Shown piece by piece: positions 18,560 to 28,142 of a stretch of DNA of 64,000 nt. This DNA is from JACDAE01 sp963744875 (GTDB lineage: Bacteria > Chloroflexota > Ktedonobacteria > Ktedonobacterales > Ktedonobacteraceae), in NCBI GenBank assembly GCA_963744875.1, contig CAVUVQ010000010.1:248001-312000 (forward strand), written 5' to 3'. The notes beneath the pieces are model-generated. The model ran no database searches, was not told the DNA's origin, and saw only the letters and a program-made list of their open reading frames with translations. The number at the start of each line of letters is the position of its first letter. The stretch's first letter is position 1. The position numbers and the translations under genes are program-made.

Positions 18560-19288
18560 ATGAAGACGAAGCTGCTCTACCACATAAACAGCTTTACGTA
18601 CGAATGCACAGCTAAAGTCGTCGCCGTAGAAGGTGACGAAATCGCACTGGATGCGACCGTTTTCTATCCTGGCGGCGGCGGTCAGATGGCCGATCGTGGC
18701 ACCATTACCTGGAATAATCAGGAGGAGCAAGGGTCCATCATTGCGATGAATAAGCGTGGCGACATTGTCTGGCACACCATTGACTGCTTACCTCCACCCG
18801 TTGGAACTGAGGTCGTCGGCACCATCGATTGGGATTTTCGCTATCAGATGATGCGCACCCATACCGCATTACATATTCTGTGTGGCATTATCTGGAAGGA
18901 ATTCGGTGTCCAGGTCACAGGTGGGCAGATGTATCCGGATCATGCCCGCATGGACTTCTCAATGGAGAACCTGAATCGTGAACGTATCACGGCCATTGAG
19001 CAGATGGTGAATGAGGCCATTGAAGCCGACTATCCGATCCGTGTATATACGTTGCCACGCGAGAAAGCGTTTGCCATTCCAGACCTGGTGCGCACCAGAA
19101 TTAATCTACTGCCACCGGATATTGAAGAAGTACGGATCGTTGAGATCGTTGGTCTCGATCTCCAGGCCGATGGGGGCACGCACGTCAACCACACAAAGGA
19201 AGTGGGTAGCATCGAAATTGCCCGTACCGAAAATAAAGGGCGCATCAACAAACGTTTACATATTGTGTTGAGAGATAACAGAACATAG
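18560..19288 (+). CDS. alaX: AlaX-type alanyl-tRNA editing protein
   Basis: 242 residues from the ATG at 18560 (AAAAGGAG upstream); a longer frame from 18404 would run through the T-box and terminator and is not credible. It has the AlaRS-like beta-barrel start (ALDATVFYPGGGGQMADRG), then the editing domain with the metal-site pair HTALH (about 101-105) and QADGGTHVNHTKEVG, where the usual Cys is Asp-Gly, as in the DGGTHV type. It should hydrolyse Ser or Gly wrongly attached to tRNA-Ala. It is the first gene under an Ile-specific T-box, an odd partner for ileS. Confidence 0.88.
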   Translation: MKTKLLYHINSFTYECTAKVVAVEGDEIALDATVFYPGGGGQMADRGTITWNNQEEQGSIIAMNKRGDIVWHTIDCLPPPVGTEVVGTIDWDFRYQMMRTHTALHILCGIIWKEFGVQVTGGQMYPDHARMDFSMENLNRERITAIEQMVNEAIEADYPIRVYTLPREKAFAIPDLVRTRINLLPPDIEEVRIVEIVGLDLQADGGTHVNHTKEVGSIEIARTENKGRINKRLHIVLRDNRT

Positions 19289-19416
19289 CAATTATATAAA
19301 TCATTTATTGGGACCATAAAAGAACGCGATCGATCAGGACGCGATCCAGGTACAATATGGGCATATCTTGGTGCGATGGAATAAATCGCACCCCAATATA
19401 ACGAGGAGAGATCGAA

Positions 19417-22400
19417 GTGTCAGTACAATCAACCGTTTTCCGGCCCGTTGTCGCCGCCGACCGTGTCGACTACCCGGAGCTGGAACGCACCATCCAGCGA
19501 TGGTGGGACGCCAATAATGTTCGCCAGAGCTACTTGAAACGCAACGAACATAGCCATAAGCAGTATGCGTTCCTTGATGGACCAATCACGGCTAATAATC
19601 CGATGGGCGTCCACCACGCGTGGGGCCGCACCTATAAGGACCTCTATCAACGCTTTAAAACCATGCAGGGCTACAAACAACGCTATCAAAACGGCTTCGA
19701 TTGTCAGGGTCTCTGGGTTGAGGTCAACGTTGAACAGGCTCTAGGCTTTGAGAACAAGCGCGATATCGAAGCATATGGCATCGCCAGGTTCGTGGAGGAT
19801 TGCAAAGAGCGTGTCTACACCTTCGCTCGCCGCCAGACGGAACAGTCGATCCGCCTGGGCTATTGGATGGACTGGGGCAACGACTACTATACGCTCTCAG
19901 ACGAAAACAACTATACGATCTGGTCCTTCCTCAAAAAATGCCAGGAGCGCAACCTGATCTATAAAGGGCACGATGTTATGACCTGGTGCCCACGCTGCGC
20001 GACCGGCATCTCGAATATGGAGATTGAAACCGAAGGCTACAAAGAAGTCACGCACCTGAGCTTGTATGTACGCTTCCCATTAGTGGATCGTCCCAATGAA
20101 TACCTGCTGGCCTGGACAACAACACCCTGGACACTGGCCGCGAACGTTGCCGCCGCCGTGCATCCCGATAAGCCCTATGTCAGAGTTGAGCAAGATGGCG
20201 AATTCTATTACCTTGCCGAAGCGCTGCTGCCCGTCCTCAAGCAGCTCAAGGGGCGCGACAAGGGCGACTACCGTGTGACGGAGACGCTCAAGGGGATCGA
20301 GATGGTTGGTTGGCACTATCGTGGCCCCTTCGATGAACTTCCCGCCGCGCAGGGCGTGAAGCATGTCGTTGTGCCATGGAAAGACGTAACGGAGACCGAA
20401 GGCACAGGCATCGTGCATATAGCTCCTGGTTGTGGGCGCGAGGACTTCGGCCTCTCAAAAGAGTTCGGCCTGGATGTCATAGCTCCAATCGATGAGTTTG
20501 GCGTCTACCTGCCCGGCTATGACTGGCTCACAGGACAAAATGCCGCTGAAGTTGGGAAGCAAGTCGCAGAGAATCTGACCCAAAAGGGCTTTCTCTATCG
20601 ACCACAAAACTACAAGCACCGCTATCCTACCTGCTGGCGCTGTAAAACCGAGTTGATCTTCCGCCTGGTGGATGAATGGTTCATCTCGATGGAGAAACTG
20701 CGCTACGAGATCATGGATGTCGTGAAGCAGATCACCTGGTTCCCCGCCTTTGGCCTGGAGCGCGAACTGGATTGGCTGCGCAACATGGACGATTGGATGA
20801 TCTCCAAGAAGCGCTATTGGGGCCTCGCACTGCCCATCTTCGATTGTCCCGCTTGCGGCACTTTCGAGGTCATCAGTGGCAAAGAGGAACTGAAAGAGCG
20901 GGCCGTCTCCGGCTGGGAAGAATTTGAAGGCCACACACCACATCGTCCTTTCGTCGATGCCGTCAAGATCCAGTGTAAAAAATGTGGCACTGAAGTCTCG
21001 CGCATCAAAGATGTGGGCAATCCCTGGCTCGACGCGGGCATCGTGCCTTTCTCGACCCTGCACTATAAGACCGATCATGACTACTGGCAGCAATGGTTCC
21101 CGGCTGATTTCGTAACCGAGTCGTTCCCAGGCCAGTTCAAAAACTGGTTCTATTCTATGCTGGTCATGAGCACCGTGCTGGAGAATTGCCCGCCGTTCAA
21201 AACGCTCTTCGGCTACGCATTGCTCTTTGGTGAAGATGGCACGCCGATGCATAAATCGAAGGGCAATCTGGTTGTCTTTGATGATGCGGCTGAAAGGGTC
21301 GGCTCTGACACGATGCGCTGGCTCTACGCGAATCATATCCCTGAACAGAACCTGAACTTCCCACGTATCCCCTCTGAAGAGGATATGCAGAAGTCTACTG
21401 AGACCGGCATGCCCGTACGCCTGAGCGAAAAGTGGATGCTCACGCGCAAAACGCTGGACAAGATCTGGAATGTATACTGGTTCTTCGTGACGTATGCCAA
21501 CATCGATGCGTTCAATCCGACGCAGCATCATCTGCCCGTCGCGCAGCGCAACGAACTGGATCGCTGGATCCTCTCAGAGCTGCAGCAGACGATCAGTGAG
21601 GTTACAAAGGGTCTGGAACGCTATGACACCGTCAAACCAGCGCAGGCGATGCAGGATTTCCTGGATGACCTGTCCAACTGGTACCTGCGGCGCAGTCGAG
21701 AGCGCATCTGGAAAACTCAGCTCGACGACGACAAGCTCGGCGCGTACCTGACGCTGTACGAGTGCCTGACGATGTTGCTCACCCTGCTCTCGCCGTTCAT
21801 GCCCTTTATGACGGAGGAACTCTATCAGAACCTGGTGCGCAGCGTGAACCCGCAGGCGTCACTCAGCGTGCACCTTAACGACTGGCCGCAGGTAAACGAA
21901 GAACTGGTGGATGAACAATTGACGCGTGAAACGCACCTTGTCATGCGCATCGTTGGCCTGGGTCGCTCGGCACGCGAGAAAGCACAGATCCGCGTACGTC
22001 AGCCACTGAACTCGCTCTATGTTCGTGTGCCTTCTGAAGCCGAAGGAGAGGCTCTTTTACGCCTCAAAGACCAGGTGTTAGAGGAATTGAACATCAAAAA
22101 TCTGGAACTGCTTGAAGAAGACAGCGACATGCTGGCGTACCACCTGAAGCCACTGGTCAAGGTACTTGGTCCCAAACATGGACCCCTGGTACAAAAAATC
22201 GTGGCCTTCTTCAAAGGATTGGACGCCCATGGAGCACAGAACGCGGCACGGCAACTGAACGAAAACGGTGTGCTCAAATTCCTCATCGGGGAGCAGGAAG
22301 TCGACCTGGCACGCGAAGAGGTCGAGATGAGCGCCACAGCACGTCCTGGTTTCGTTACTGCCGAAGAGCATGGGTACATCGCCGCGTTGGAGACCACCAT

Positions 22401-22710
22401 CACGCCTGAACTGCGTGAGGAGGGAATGGTGCGCGACCTGACCCACTTCGTACAGGATATGCGCAAGAAGGCCGGTTTGAATATTGAAGACCATATCGGG
22501 CTGGCGTTGTACACCGATGTCGAGTTGGCGAATATTCTCACTGGCTATATGCACGAGATTCGTGCCGAGACGCTTGCCGATAACCTGCTTGTCTCGATCA
22601 GCCAGCGGGACTATCCCTCATTCGAGGAGACATACCGCGAGACGATCTCGCCTGCTTCACTGAAGAAGCTAGAAAACTACACCATTGAGGTGGTACTTGG
22701 CAAGATTTAA
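19417..22710 (+). CDS. ileS: Isoleucyl-tRNA synthetase, long eukaryote-like type
   Basis: 1097 residues. GTG start at 19417 with GAGGAGAG 6 nt upstream. Class I synthetase: HIGH-type motif GVHHAWGRT, editing (CP1) domain with TTTPWTLAANVAAAVHPD, KMSKS-type motif PMHKSKGN, and several CxxC pairs (CPRC, CWRC, CPAC, CKKC) that may bind zinc. The anticodon-binding domain follows, with a C-terminal extension of about 200 residues. Length and motif style fit the type found in archaea, eukaryotes and many actinobacteria, often tolerant of mupirocin; tolerance here is inference. It is 128 nt downstream of alaX, with a short GGTGCGAT/ATCGCACC hairpin between them (19370-19392) that lacks a T run. Confidence 0.96.
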   Translation: MSVQSTVFRPVVAADRVDYPELERTIQRWWDANNVRQSYLKRNEHSHKQYAFLDGPITANNPMGVHHAWGRTYKDLYQRFKTMQGYKQRYQNGFDCQGLWVEVNVEQALGFENKRDIEAYGIARFVEDCKERVYTFARRQTEQSIRLGYWMDWGNDYYTLSDENNYTIWSFLKKCQERNLIYKGHDVMTWCPRCATGISNMEIETEGYKEVTHLSLYVRFPLVDRPNEYLLAWTTTPWTLAANVAAAVHPDKPYVRVEQDGEFYYLAEALLPVLKQLKGRDKGDYRVTETLKGIEMVGWHYRGPFDELPAAQGVKHVVVPWKDVTETEGTGIVHIAPGCGREDFGLSKEFGLDVIAPIDEFGVYLPGYDWLTGQNAAEVGKQVAENLTQKGFLYRPQNYKHRYPTCWRCKTELIFRLVDEWFISMEKLRYEIMDVVKQITWFPAFGLERELDWLRNMDDWMISKKRYWGLALPIFDCPACGTFEVISGKEELKERAVSGWEEFEGHTPHRPFVDAVKIQCKKCGTEVSRIKDVGNPWLDAGIVPFSTLHYKTDHDYWQQWFPADFVTESFPGQFKNWFYSMLVMSTVLENCPPFKTLFGYALLFGEDGTPMHKSKGNLVVFDDAAERVGSDTMRWLYANHIPEQNLNFPRIPSEEDMQKSTETGMPVRLSEKWMLTRKTLDKIWNVYWFFVTYANIDAFNPTQHHLPVAQRNELDRWILSELQQTISEVTKGLERYDTVKPAQAMQDFLDDLSNWYLRRSRERIWKTQLDDDKLGAYLTLYECLTMLLTLLSPFMPFMTEELYQNLVRSVNPQASLSVHLNDWPQVNEELVDEQLTRETHLVMRIVGLGRSAREKAQIRVRQPLNSLYVRVPSEAEGEALLRLKDQVLEELNIKNLELLEEDSDMLAYHLKPLVKVLGPKHGPLVQKIVAFFKGLDAHGAQNAARQLNENGVLKFLIGEQEVDLAREEVEMSATARPGFVTAEEHGYIAALETTITPELREEGMVRDLTHFVQDMRKKAGLNIEDHIGLALYTDVELANILTGYMHEIRAETLADNLLVSISQRDYPSFEETYRETISPASLKKLENYTIEVVLGKI

Positions 22711-22728
22711 GGGATAGAGGAGCACGCT

Positions 22729-24960
22729 ATGGAGCGCGATCAAAAGCAAGAAAACGGGGAAACAATAACACCGCCGTTACCCCCTCGTCGGCAGGCCACG
22801 ATCGCGCCTTCCGATATACAATCATTAGCAAAAAATGTAAAAACAGAGAGTCCGCTAATATCACTACCTGGAAGTGAGCGACATTACCGTTCGCTCACTT
22901 CTACCACAGCACAGATTTTCTGGACGACAAAAGTAGACGGAACAGTTGAAGATATCCCTATGTGGAGGGCGTATACAGGTCAGACTCAGGAGGAGGTCAA
23001 GGGACGCGGCTGGGTGAAAGCCGTGCACCCGGATGATATCAGACTTATCACTGCCGAATGGCAACGTGCTCTTGCCCACGGAAATGTTTTTGAACTTGAG
23101 TATCGTCTTTTGCGTTATGATGGTGTCTACCGTACGTTCCTTGTGCATGGGATTCCAGTTTTTGATCAGGATGGCAAAATTCGTGAATGGGTAGGGGCCA
23201 GTACCGACATTACAGAGAAAAAATTACTCGAGGATGAGCTGCGTGAAAGTGAGAAACGCTTCCGTGCAACCTTTGAACAGGCACCAATAGGCATCGCACA
23301 TATTGATTTAGAAGGACATTTCCTGCTCGCCAATCAGAAATTCTGTGAGATCTCGGGCTACACATACGAAGAGTTACAGGCATCGACCACTAGCAAATTG
23401 CTAGTGGTCGAAAATCCCGAAATCATCGCCGAGAATGCATTAAAGCTCGTTATGGGCGAGATACAAACTTACCATCAGGAAATGAATTATAAGCGTAACG
23501 ATGACTCACAAATATGGATTAATCTCACGCTCTCAATCGTCAGAGATGCGATGGGCAAACCGGCATATTTTCTCGCAACAACAGAAGATATTACTGAGCG
23601 TAAGCGGGAAGAGCGACGCACACATGATGCGCTCAACGCGCTCCTGACAATGGCTGAAGCACTCGTCGTCCTTTCAGATGAAACAGATACAAAGCTTCCC
23701 TTCTCAATTTTTACCGATCATGAAATAACGCAACACCTCACGGAACTTACATGCAGGGTGCTTGGATGCCAACACGTTGGACTGGTAGCAATCGAACCTC
23801 AAACGGGCGAGTTTGTGCCTATTGCGGTGGTGGGTTTCACATTGAGCTATGAACAGAAAGAAGCTGTCGTAGAGATGCTCAAACAGCAATTTATCAAAAA
23901 CCTCACGGCTGAACACATGGCTCAATTGCAGGCGAACGAAGTTATTATAATCGATCGGGAAAAGTTTCCTATCTTGCCCAATCCCAATCAAGTCCGCTTT
24001 ACCCTGGTTGTTCCTATGCAGGTATACAATCAATTTATTGGCATACTCTTCTTAGATTATGGTGCTGAAGAACACGAATATACGAATGATGAAATCTCTC
24101 TCGTCAAGGCGATTGCGCACCTGTCGGCACTTGTCATAGAACGGCAGCGGTTGCTCACCGAAAGAGCCGAGGCGCAGGCGGCAGAACTGGCGCAACGGGA
24201 AGCCAACAGGCGCATGGACGAATTTTTGAGCATAGCCAGCCATGAATTACGCACACCCTTAACCACGATCAGCGTGCATGTGCAGGTAGCTAATCGCCTT
24301 CTGCGCAAAGCGCAGCAGCAGCCTATAGAGGGACAGCCCAACGAAACCTCATTGTACGCTCCCTTGCAAGAGATGCTCAATAGTACAGAACGCCAGGTGG
24401 AAGTGCTCAACCGCTTAGTTAGTGATTTAATCGATATTTCGCGCATTCAAACCAATAAATTGGAACTACATACACGCCCACAACGCTGTGACCTTGTTGC
24501 ACTTCTACAAGATGTCGTTGCAAACCAACGTCATAGAACGCCATTCCGTACGATTGAACTCAAGTTACCTTCTCTCCCAAACGCTGCTCCTCTTTCTGTA
24601 TTCGCACTGGCCGATCCAGACCGCATCACCCAGGTTATCGTCAATTACCTCACCAATGCCCTTAACTACTCGACGCCTGATCAAAGCGTCACATTGTGCC
24701 TGCACACGCAAGGAAATATGGCTCATGTTTCCGTACAGGATAGGGGTTCAGGTCTTTCACAAGAAGAGCAGGCCCACATCTGGGACCGTTTCTACCAGGT
24801 CAATAATCATCAGTTTCCAATTCATGCCACCAGTGCAGGTCTGGGCCTTGGACTGTATATCAGCCGCTCGCTTGTCGAACAACATGGAGGACAGGTTGGT
24901 GTCGAGAGCACACCCGGAGAAGGCTCGACGTTCTGGTTTACTCTTCCTCTGGCACAGTAA
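22729..24960 (+). CDS. PAS-PAS-GAF hybrid-sensor histidine kinase (soluble)
   Basis: 743 residues, no transmembrane helix. A disordered start (about 1-50), then PAS 1 (FWTTKVDGTVEDIPMWRAYT; EWVGASTDITEKK), PAS 2 (RFRATFEQAPIGIAHIDLEG; TTEDITERKREE), a GAF domain (about 325-475), a short coiled coil, HisKA with the phospho-acceptor in FLSIASHELRTPLTTI, and HATPase_c with NYLTNALNYS, DRGSGLS and GLGLGLYISRS. It starts 18 nt after ileS (GAGGAG before the ATG), so read-through from the T-box transcript is possible. No response regulator lies beside it; a second kinase follows. Confidence 0.93.
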   Translation: MERDQKQENGETITPPLPPRRQATIAPSDIQSLAKNVKTESPLISLPGSERHYRSLTSTTAQIFWTTKVDGTVEDIPMWRAYTGQTQEEVKGRGWVKAVHPDDIRLITAEWQRALAHGNVFELEYRLLRYDGVYRTFLVHGIPVFDQDGKIREWVGASTDITEKKLLEDELRESEKRFRATFEQAPIGIAHIDLEGHFLLANQKFCEISGYTYEELQASTTSKLLVVENPEIIAENALKLVMGEIQTYHQEMNYKRNDDSQIWINLTLSIVRDAMGKPAYFLATTEDITERKREERRTHDALNALLTMAEALVVLSDETDTKLPFSIFTDHEITQHLTELTCRVLGCQHVGLVAIEPQTGEFVPIAVVGFTLSYEQKEAVVEMLKQQFIKNLTAEHMAQLQANEVIIIDREKFPILPNPNQVRFTLVVPMQVYNQFIGILFLDYGAEEHEYTNDEISLVKAIAHLSALVIERQRLLTERAEAQAAELAQREANRRMDEFLSIASHELRTPLTTISVHVQVANRLLRKAQQQPIEGQPNETSLYAPLQEMLNSTERQVEVLNRLVSDLIDISRIQTNKLELHTRPQRCDLVALLQDVVANQRHRTPFRTIELKLPSLPNAAPLSVFALADPDRITQVIVNYLTNALNYSTPDQSVTLCLHTQGNMAHVSVQDRGSGLSQEEQAHIWDRFYQVNNHQFPIHATSAGLGLGLYISRSLVEQHGGQVGVESTPGEGSTFWFTLPLAQ

Positions 24961-24990
24961 CTATTTGGATCGTCCACTTATAATGAAAAC

Positions 24991-26613
24991 ATGAAAGAGA
25001 AAAACGCACGGCCCTATGAAATACAGAGCCTCACCAGCACAGGCACAACACTCTTACAGAGCCGTGTTGCCATGGGGATTAGCATACTCCTGGTCCTTGT
25101 TTGCGTTGTAGCTTATCCCTACGCCACAAATCAGGGTCCGAGAGGCTTCCTCTTCTTTTTTATTGCTACTTCACTGGCTTCATTTGCGGCTCTGATGACC
25201 GCATACTTACTGCTAGGTCAATTTCTTGGTACACATCGACCATCGTTGGCTATACTTGGGAGCACTTATCTCTTCATTGGCTTGATCAACATCCCTTATC
25301 TACTCGTCTCCCCCGACTTACACAGAGGGGAAGCATTCTTCAACGCCAGTGCGTATGCCAGCATCTGGCTATGGATATTTGCGCAGATTGGCTACCCACT
25401 CGGGATACTTCTCTACATATTGCTTGACAGGCGGTATAGTACTACACACCTCTCGCACCAACATACAAAAAATCTGCTGATCTTCCTTATAGTTATTATC
25501 CCTGCTATCATTATTATCCTGTCCATTATTGCGATAGACGCATATAATATATTACCCTCTATTACGACTGGGGGCCAGCAACCATTACTTATCACACCTG
25601 TCAGAATATTCTTCTTCGCACTCCATGCTTTTATGTGTATCAGCGCCTTACTGCTCCTGCATCGACACAGTATTCTGCACTTATGGTTGCGTGTCAGTAC
25701 GCTTGCGGCGCTCATCAATATCTCATTCACGCTTTATGCGAATGGACGTTATACGGTTGGCTGGTACGTCTCACGCGTTAACGGATTGATGGCGGCAACG
25801 CTTGTCTTATGTGCATTACTCTATGAGGTTAACAAACTCTATACAAAACTGGTGCAACAAAATGAGGAGTTGGCAAGGCAGAATCGGATACAAAGCGATT
25901 TCCTCTCAGTCGTGGGACACGAATTCAGAACTGCGCTTACCAGCATACTTGGTTTCAGCGAGATGATGCGTGAGAAAGATCTGGAAAGCCAGGATATTCA
26001 GGAATATGCAGACGATATCCACAGCGATGCAACAAGACTTACGAGGCTGATCAATGATCTGCTGGACCTCGAACGGATGAAGTCTGGGCGCGTCGAGATG
26101 AACCTGGAAGAAGTTGATATCAACGCTCTTATAGAAGAAATTATCAGCCATACCTATGCTACGGCGCGGCCAGAGCAGATTCAGCTTAATCTGGATCCAG
26201 ATGTTTCCCCTATACAAGGTGACCGGGATAAGTTGACACAAGTTATCACAAACCTGCTTAGCAATGCAGTGAAATATTCTCCTGATGGCGGTACAATTCT
26301 GATAGGTAGCAAGCAGGAAGGCAATATTGCTCATTTCTTTGTGCAAGATCACGGAATGGGAATCCCCGCAGGAAAGCTGGATCAGGTCTTTGAACGCTAT
26401 GCCCGCGTTAAATCGGATGCCAGCCGCTATATTGGAGGGACAGGTCTGGGACTACCGATCGTGCGTCAGATTGTAGAGATGCACCATGGAAAAGTCTATG
26501 TAGAGAGTGTACTGGAGAAGGGCTCCACGTTCCATATTAAGCTGCCCATCACCAGCCACGTTGAAACGGCGAACAAGACTGAGCGGCTTGCGCCTGTTGG
26601 GCATATGCGTTAA
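24991..26613 (+). CDS. Membrane histidine kinase with multi-helix N-terminal sensor
   Basis: 540 residues. Seven or eight hydrophobic helices fill residues 20-285 (for example GISILLVLVCVVAYPYA, LLIFLIVIIPAIIIILSIIA, FFFALHAFMCISALLLL), a membrane-embedded sensor without a large outer domain. A coiled segment leads to HisKA (FLSVVGHEFRTALTSI) and HATPase_c (NLLSNAVKYS, DHGMGIP, GTGLGLPIV). It begins 30 nt after the previous kinase. No ribosome site is visible, but TATAAT occurs at 24980-24985, so a leaderless start cannot be excluded. The C-terminus ends near a palindrome-family repeat. Confidence 0.92.
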   Translation: MKEKNARPYEIQSLTSTGTTLLQSRVAMGISILLVLVCVVAYPYATNQGPRGFLFFFIATSLASFAALMTAYLLLGQFLGTHRPSLAILGSTYLFIGLINIPYLLVSPDLHRGEAFFNASAYASIWLWIFAQIGYPLGILLYILLDRRYSTTHLSHQHTKNLLIFLIVIIPAIIIILSIIAIDAYNILPSITTGGQQPLLITPVRIFFFALHAFMCISALLLLHRHSILHLWLRVSTLAALINISFTLYANGRYTVGWYVSRVNGLMAATLVLCALLYEVNKLYTKLVQQNEELARQNRIQSDFLSVVGHEFRTALTSILGFSEMMREKDLESQDIQEYADDIHSDATRLTRLINDLLDLERMKSGRVEMNLEEVDINALIEEIISHTYATARPEQIQLNLDPDVSPIQGDRDKLTQVITNLLSNAVKYSPDGGTILIGSKQEGNIAHFFVQDHGMGIPAGKLDQVFERYARVKSDASRYIGGTGLGLPIVRQIVEMHHGKVYVESVLEKGSTFHIKLPITSHVETANKTERLAPVGHMR

Positions 26614-26619
26614 GCGGAT

Positions 26620-26668
26620 GGGCGTGATAAATCAGCCCAAACACGTGGGCGCAATAAATTGGGCCCTA
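26620..26668. repeat. Degenerate palindrome-family element between convergent genes
   Basis: Carries GGGCGTGATAAATCAGCCC and, reading the other strand, GTAGGGCCCAATTTATTGCG then CCC, which matches the end module at 9214 in most positions. Its GTAGGG end supplies the TAG stop codon of the HAD gene that ends at 26666. Confidence 0.55.
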
Positions 26669-27409
26669 CAATTGTTGCCACTCTTGCAGCAATGGCAAGA
26701 GTTCGGCAAGATCCGTGATAATGGCAGTGGGTGTGATATGCTCCGGTTCGGGCCATGGATAGGTGGTCTTTTTCCAGACAGCACGCAGGCCAACGCTAAG
26801 TGCACCACCGATATCATCAGCCAGGCGATCCCCAACCATCACACAATGTTCAGGTTCTACATCCAGGCGACGCATGACTTCCCGGAATACAGACGGATGA
26901 GGTTTTGAATAGGGTAGATCAGAGGTATAAACGATCTCATCCAGCAATGGCGTCAGGCCATGCAAAGCGAGGTCTGCGTTATGCCAGGCAGCGGCCCACC
27001 ATGTATTTGAGAGCAGGCCGAGACGATAGCCACGTCGGCGCAGTTCTACAAGCGTCGATAGTGTATCAGGGAAGATTGTGGCCCAGCCATTTATAGCCTG
27101 GGCATAGCCATCCAGCGCAACCAACAGTTCTTCATCGCTTGCTATACGTCCAAAACGCGCAAAGCCATCGCGCAATACCTCTGTGGGAGTGCTACTCGCC
27201 TGCCTTTCCGCCACCTGCTGCCAGTGGTTCTTTTCGGCGGCGAGCATCGAATTGACATAAACATCCTTTGCTGGCAAGTCATTAGCAGTTACTTTAGAGG
27301 TAAGGTAGTCATAAGATGATCCCCAACGGAGATGGACGTTTTCGTCCCAGTCGGGCCAATCGATGAGTGTGCCACCAAGATCAAAGATTATAGCGTGGAG
27401 AGTAGTCAT
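26666..27409 (-). CDS. HAD-superfamily hydrolase (second of a pair)
   Basis: 247 residues. Motif I is IIFDLGGTLID, where the second Asp of DxDxT is Gly; motif II is LGLLSNT, motif III is YSKPHPSVF, and motif IV is MVGDRLADDIGGA. A four-helix cap lies at about 25-125. Likely a phosphatase of unknown substrate. It follows the first HAD gene by 31 nt in a hisI-HAD-HAD run; because a histidinol-phosphate phosphatase is otherwise missing from the window, that is one possible role (inference only). Confidence 0.85.
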   Translation of the reverse strand: MTTLHAIIFDLGGTLIDWPDWDENVHLRWGSSYDYLTSKVTANDLPAKDVYVNSMLAAEKNHWQQVAERQASSTPTEVLRDGFARFGRIASDEELLVALDGYAQAINGWATIFPDTLSTLVELRRRGYRLGLLSNTWWAAAWHNADLALHGLTPLLDEIVYTSDLPYSKPHPSVFREVMRRLDVEPEHCVMVGDRLADDIGGALSVGLRAVWKKTTYPWPEPEHITPTAIITDLAELLPLLQEWQQL

Positions 27410-27440
27410 AAAGTCTCAATCCCTTCATCATTCCAATTTT

Positions 27441-28142
27441 TTATTTAAATATATCATCGACAAATGGCAATATATTCTTTAATGTGATGACTCTGGAACC
27501 CTCCCATACATCTTCCTCTAACCGATGCACATCATATGTCTGCTCGTGCTCCATGCGAATCATAATAGCATCCATCCCAACAGCATTGGCTCCATTTAAT
27601 TCCTGGCTGCCGCCATCTCCAACGAAAAGGCAGCGTTGTGGTACCACTCCTAAACGCTCACATGCAAGCTGGTAGATCCGCGGATCGGGCTTCTTCAGAT
27701 GGACTGCACACGAAAATATTGGCGCTTCGATCAATTGCGCGAAAGGCGTTTCTGGCCAGAGCAATGGCACTTCAGCGGTACAATCGCTAATCAAAGCGAT
27801 TTTATAACCTGCCGAACGCAATTCTTGCAGCGTCTCAAGCGTATCAGGGCGAGGAATAAGCATGCTACGCGTATAAGCAAAACGTATTCTGGTTGCTTCC
27901 GCTATCTGCTCATCACTCGCGTGTACTCCGAGGAGATTGATCACGTATTTGATGCTTTCTTCTGTCGTCGCTAATTCGCCAGTTGCACGCAACTTCCATG
28001 CTTTTCCCCACTCACGTATGAAATCCTGCGGAGGCACGTTGAGCACATCCGCCATTTCAGCCAGGCGTTGCTTAAATGCTGCTTCGCCATAATTATCAAT
28101 AAGGGTTCCAAACAAATCGAAGATGACCGCATCGTATTTCAT
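27441..28142 (-). CDS. HAD-superfamily hydrolase (first of a pair)
   Basis: 233 residues. Motif I IFDLFGTLIDN, motif II IALISDCT, motif III LKKPDPRIYQ, motif IV CLFVGDGGSQELNGA. A helical cap lies at about 20-95. Its start overlaps the hisI-like stop codon by 4 bp (ATGA), so it is translationally coupled to it. A phosphatase is likely; histidinol-phosphate phosphatase is a context-based guess. Confidence 0.87.
   Translation of the reverse strand: MKYDAVIFDLFGTLIDNYGEAAFKQRLAEMADVLNVPPQDFIREWGKAWKLRATGELATTEESIKYVINLLGVHASDEQIAEATRIRFAYTRSMLIPRPDTLETLQELRSAGYKIALISDCTAEVPLLWPETPFAQLIEAPIFSCAVHLKKPDPRIYQLACERLGVVPQRCLFVGDGGSQELNGANAVGMDAIMIRMEHEQTYDVHRLEEDVWEGSRVITLKNILPFVDDIFK

Noticed and set aside
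20455..21531. 358-codon open frame antisense to ileS
   Set aside because: It mirrors the codon pattern of a clear synthetase gene and has no recognisable domain or ribosome site.
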